From Aquidulcibacter paucihalophilus (GTDB taxonomy: Bacteria > Pseudomonadota > Alphaproteobacteria > Caulobacterales > Aquidulcibacteraceae), in the NCBI RefSeq assembly GCF_002105465.1, contig NZ_NCSQ01000163.1:1-56509 (forward strand): a DNA stretch of 56,509 bases. Direction: 5' to 3'. Positions 54,617 through 56,509 of this stretch are shown here, in pieces. Position 1 is the stretch's first letter, and every line of letters starts with the position of its first letter. The notes beneath the pieces are model-generated. The model had not been told where the DNA came from and did not search any database. It saw only the letters and a program-made list of their open reading frames with translations. A program made the position numbers and the translations under genes.

Positions 54617-55231
54617 ATGAAGTGGCTCCCCAATGCCGTCTCGATCAGCAGACTGGCCCTTGCGCCAGTGATTGGCTATTTAATCTGGTTGGGGCTTTCC
54701 AAAGGTGTGGCCAATCGCGAGCTTGAATGGGCGTTTGGGCTTTTTGTCGTCTCAGCATTGACCGATTGGTTAGACGGCTATTTGGCACGCGCGCTGGATG
54801 CCAAGAGCGAGTTGGGCGGCAAGCTCGATCTCTGGGGGGATAAGATTTTGGTGGGCATCACCTTGCTGGCGCTCTGGGTCGGGTGGATTATGCAGAATAA
54901 TCCTCATGGTAGTTTGATCGAAGACGCGTTAGCAGACCCCTTGGGGGTTGCGGCGGGCGTGTTCTTTTTGTTCGCAATTCCAGTCCGAGACAGTTTGGTG
55001 ACGCGATTACGGGCGCAGGCAAGTCTGAAAGGAATCTCGCTGTCGCCGACCTTTGCCGCAAAGTCCAAGACAGCCGTAATTATGGGCGGGATGGGTGTGT
55101 TGCTGGCAGGGCTTGCAACCGGCATGTCCGAGCTAGGCTTTGCTGGGTTTGCAATATTGGTTTTAGGTGCGTTGATGTCGATTTGGACAGGCTTGTCCTA
55201 TTTCAAAGCTGCCCGTGGGGCCAAAGTTTAA
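54617..55231 (+). CDS. pgsA: CDP-diacylglycerol-glycerol-3-phosphate 3-phosphatidyltransferase
   Basis: This 204-residue membrane enzyme makes phosphatidylglycerol phosphate from CDP-diacylglycerol. The CDP-alcohol phosphotransferase motif D-G-x2-A-R-x8-G-x3-D-x3-D is present in DWLDGYLARALDAKSELGGK followed by LDLWGDK (about 51-77). Several helices follow. It has the usual place after uvrC. Its end overlaps the convergent PAS gene by 4 bases. Confidence 0.94.
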   Translation: MKWLPNAVSISRLALAPVIGYLIWLGLSKGVANRELEWAFGLFVVSALTDWLDGYLARALDAKSELGGKLDLWGDKILVGITLLALWVGWIMQNNPHGSLIEDALADPLGVAAGVFFLFAIPVRDSLVTRLRAQASLKGISLSPTFAAKSKTAVIMGGMGVLLAGLATGMSELGFAGFAILVLGALMSIWTGLSYFKAARGAKV

Positions 55232-55692
55232 GCTGTCAACATGCGCTGGAGTGCCCAATTGGGCGCGCGGGCTCCAGAAAGGGCTATATCAAGGCCAATC
55301 ACGGCCTCAACTTCTTCACCATGGCCTAGCGGCAAGCGCATCCAGAAGCGCACCGAATGCCCATGAACACCGACTTCGGCGGGTGCTACACCACAAGAGG
55401 GCTTGCGTTCGCGCACGACGCGCTGGATCGTCTCGGCTGACCCCGGCAAGTCTGATTGGACCAAACAGAGGCGCGGATCATCGCCAAATACGTCGCGCAG
55501 CGCACTGCCGGCCACGCGGACGCGCGGGCCTTCCAACGACTTGATTTCAATGAGCGAGATGAAGGGCAGAAGCGGCCCAAAAGCACGGGGTTGAAAACTC
55601 TCGCGCGTCGGCATCGGCGAGCAGCCAGCTGCGCTGTTCCAGACGTCGAAAAGACGACGCTGTTCTTCCAGCAGCAATTGAGCTCGGAACAT
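55228..55692 (-). CDS. PAS domain-containing protein
   Basis: This 154-residue protein resembles the alphaproteobacterial PAS_5 family: LFDVWNSAAGC, PMPTRESFQPRAFGPLLPF (about 27-45), ISLIEIKSLEGPRVRVAGSA, LRDVFGDDP and a beta-rich C-terminal half with HSVRFWMRLPLG. These single-domain PAS proteins are often cell-cycle or motility associated, but no role is shown here. ATG 55692 is chosen because MFRAQLLLEEQ begins the domain; 20 further in-frame residues upstream are unrelated. Confidence 0.82.
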   Translation of the reverse strand: MFRAQLLLEEQRRLFDVWNSAAGCSPMPTRESFQPRAFGPLLPFISLIEIKSLEGPRVRVAGSALRDVFGDDPRLCLVQSDLPGSAETIQRVVRERKPSCGVAPAEVGVHGHSVRFWMRLPLGHGEEVEAVIGLDIALSGARAPNWALQRMLTA

Positions 55693-55833
55693 TGACACCG
55701 ATATTAACCCCCTGTTGAGGTTAGTATCAGTGATTTGCACCGAATCGCGCAAGAGTCTTTATGTATAGCAAGAGAATATTTTCATCTTTTCACTGCGAAT
55801 ACTTGTTTCGGCAGCGAAATGATCTCGAAATAG

Positions 55834-56238
55834 TTAACGGCGACCGCGTCCCAAGCCAATTTTCTTGGCTAATTCAGAGCGTGCCGCAGCATAATTTGGT
55901 GCCACCATTGGGTAGTCTGCTGGCAGCCCCCATTTAGCGCGATACTCATCTGGCGACATGTCATAAGAAGAACGCAAGTGGCGCTTCAGCGACTTGAACT
56001 TCTTACCATCTTCCAAACAGACGATATGGTCTGGGAAGACTGACTTTTTGGCAGGCACTGCTGGGACCAATTCCTTGGACTCCACGACAGGCGCACCCTC
56101 ATGGGTATTCTTCAACGACGCATAGACCGTCGAGATCAAACCAGGCAATTCAGACGAGGGAAGCTCATTACCGGCCACATAGGCTGCAACGATTTCAACC
56201 GTCATCTCAATCAAACTGGCATCCGTGTTTTCCGACAT
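55834..56238 (-). CDS. mucR: MucR/Ros-family transcriptional regulator
   Basis: This 134-residue regulator of envelope, motility and cell-cycle genes has a DNA-binding block: CLEDGKKFKSLKRHLRSSYD (about 74-93) followed by the conserved EYRAKWGLPADYPMVAPNYA and LAKKIGLG. In Ros the zinc is bound by C-x2-C-x9-H-x4-H. Here the second Cys is Asp and the last His region reads RSSY (Ser where MucR usually has His), so zinc binding may be lost. An acidic N-terminal part (about 1-50) may allow oligomerisation. The start is followed by a typical MSENTD leader. It is the last gene of the window. Confidence 0.92.
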   Translation of the reverse strand: MSENTDASLIEMTVEIVAAYVAGNELPSSELPGLISTVYASLKNTHEGAPVVESKELVPAVPAKKSVFPDHIVCLEDGKKFKSLKRHLRSSYDMSPDEYRAKWGLPADYPMVAPNYAAARSELAKKIGLGRGRR

Positions 56239-56509
56239 TACTTAGTTCCCCAGAAATTAGAGACACCGCCCTAAAGACCTGCCTAACATAAGTTTTAGCC
56301 TGAGCAGCTAGCGCAGAGAGGAGGCGCGCCACTACTTCATGGCCAAAACCATTTTTATTCTCGCGGAGCAGATAAAACCGCCACCTCCGACTTCTTTCAC
56401 CTTACCGATGTAAATGCAAGCACTTAAACCACGGAAAAAATCGCGATACCCACGGTAGTTCAAGATTGATTTAGGTCATGTTGACAAACTCTTCAACCAG
56501 AGCCGTGCG
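56239..56509. other. mucR upstream region with no clear gene
   Basis: These 271 bases hold the presumed mucR promoter, AT-rich in part, and no recognised gene. At the right edge the minus strand has 12 open codons (ending TAA at 56471-56473, encoding RTALVEEFVNMT) that run off the window. That could be the end of a neighbouring gene, but it is too short to judge. Confidence 0.3.

Noticed and set aside
1..56509. CRISPR arrays, tRNA and rRNA genes, phage or integrative element genes
   Set aside because: No regularly spaced repeats, tRNA-type T-arms, rRNA-like sequence, integrases or transposases were recognised by reading.

Overview
The window looks like chromosomal DNA of a motile alphaproteobacterium, most likely from or near the Caulobacterales / Hyphomonadaceae. 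The evidence is a MucR/Ros-type regulator, two tandem 274-residue flagellins of the compact Caulobacter type, metX-metW, a divergent tlpA / argH-lipoprotein-lysA block, a TonB-dependent receptor, CcmABCDG cytochrome c maturation genes and a moderately high GC content. This placement is an inference from gene content; there is no rRNA in the window. No tRNA, rRNA, CRISPR array, transposase or prophage was recognised.

Layout. 0-7.7 kb: a secreted GH13 amylase-like enzyme, an anchored Cys-motif protein, a candidate 19-codon leader peptide with a hairpin ahead of ileS, a DMT transporter, and a DCC/DUF393 gene overlapped by a very short DUF2256 zinc-ribbon gene. 7.8-14 kb: a TetR / esterase-lipase / quinone reductase operon, a response regulator, an alpha/beta hydrolase, DUF1499 and DUF2855. 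14.1-17.2 kb: metX-metW-ccmA-ccmB, with overlapping or touching ends. 17.4 kb: a REP-like composite repeat related to a copy at the window start. 17.5-21.8 kb: tlpA divergent from argH, an LptM-like lipoprotein, lysA and yciB. 21.9-28.1 kb: a prolyl-oligopeptidase-family enzyme, a lipoprotein, a TetR/SDR pair with a palindromic operator, and a small operon whose last two genes (DUF4287 and SRPBCC) are both broken. 28.2-34.9 kb: enoyl-CoA hydratase, FAD oxidoreductase, creatininase, UbiH-like monooxygenase, VOC protein, ATP-grasp and PfkB kinase. 35.0-39.3 kb: a four-gene Gld-like ABC system with DUF4340. 39.4-40.8 kb: ccmC-ccmD-ccmG, which is the rest of the heme export set, 22 kb from ccmAB. 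40.9-43.8 kb: a flagellin cluster that includes a 124-residue 'mini-flagellin'. 43.9-56.5 kb: acyl-CoA dehydrogenase, GNAT, a TonB receptor with an early in-frame stop, CCA-transferase, VOC, acyl-CoA synthetase, CreA, uvrC, pgsA, a PAS protein and mucR.

Gene interplay. MetX/MetW supply the acylated homoserine route to methionine, ArgH and LysA finish arginine and lysine, and the Ccm genes export heme and reduce apocytochrome thiols for c-type cytochromes. CCA-transferase, IleS, UvrC and PgsA are housekeeping. Points that deserve a second look are the mini-flagellin and the promoter-like motif it shares with a full flagellin, the candidate ileS leader peptide, the three interrupted genes (two adjacent, plus the TonB receptor), the DUF2256 micro-gene and the MucR variant lacking usual zinc ligands.
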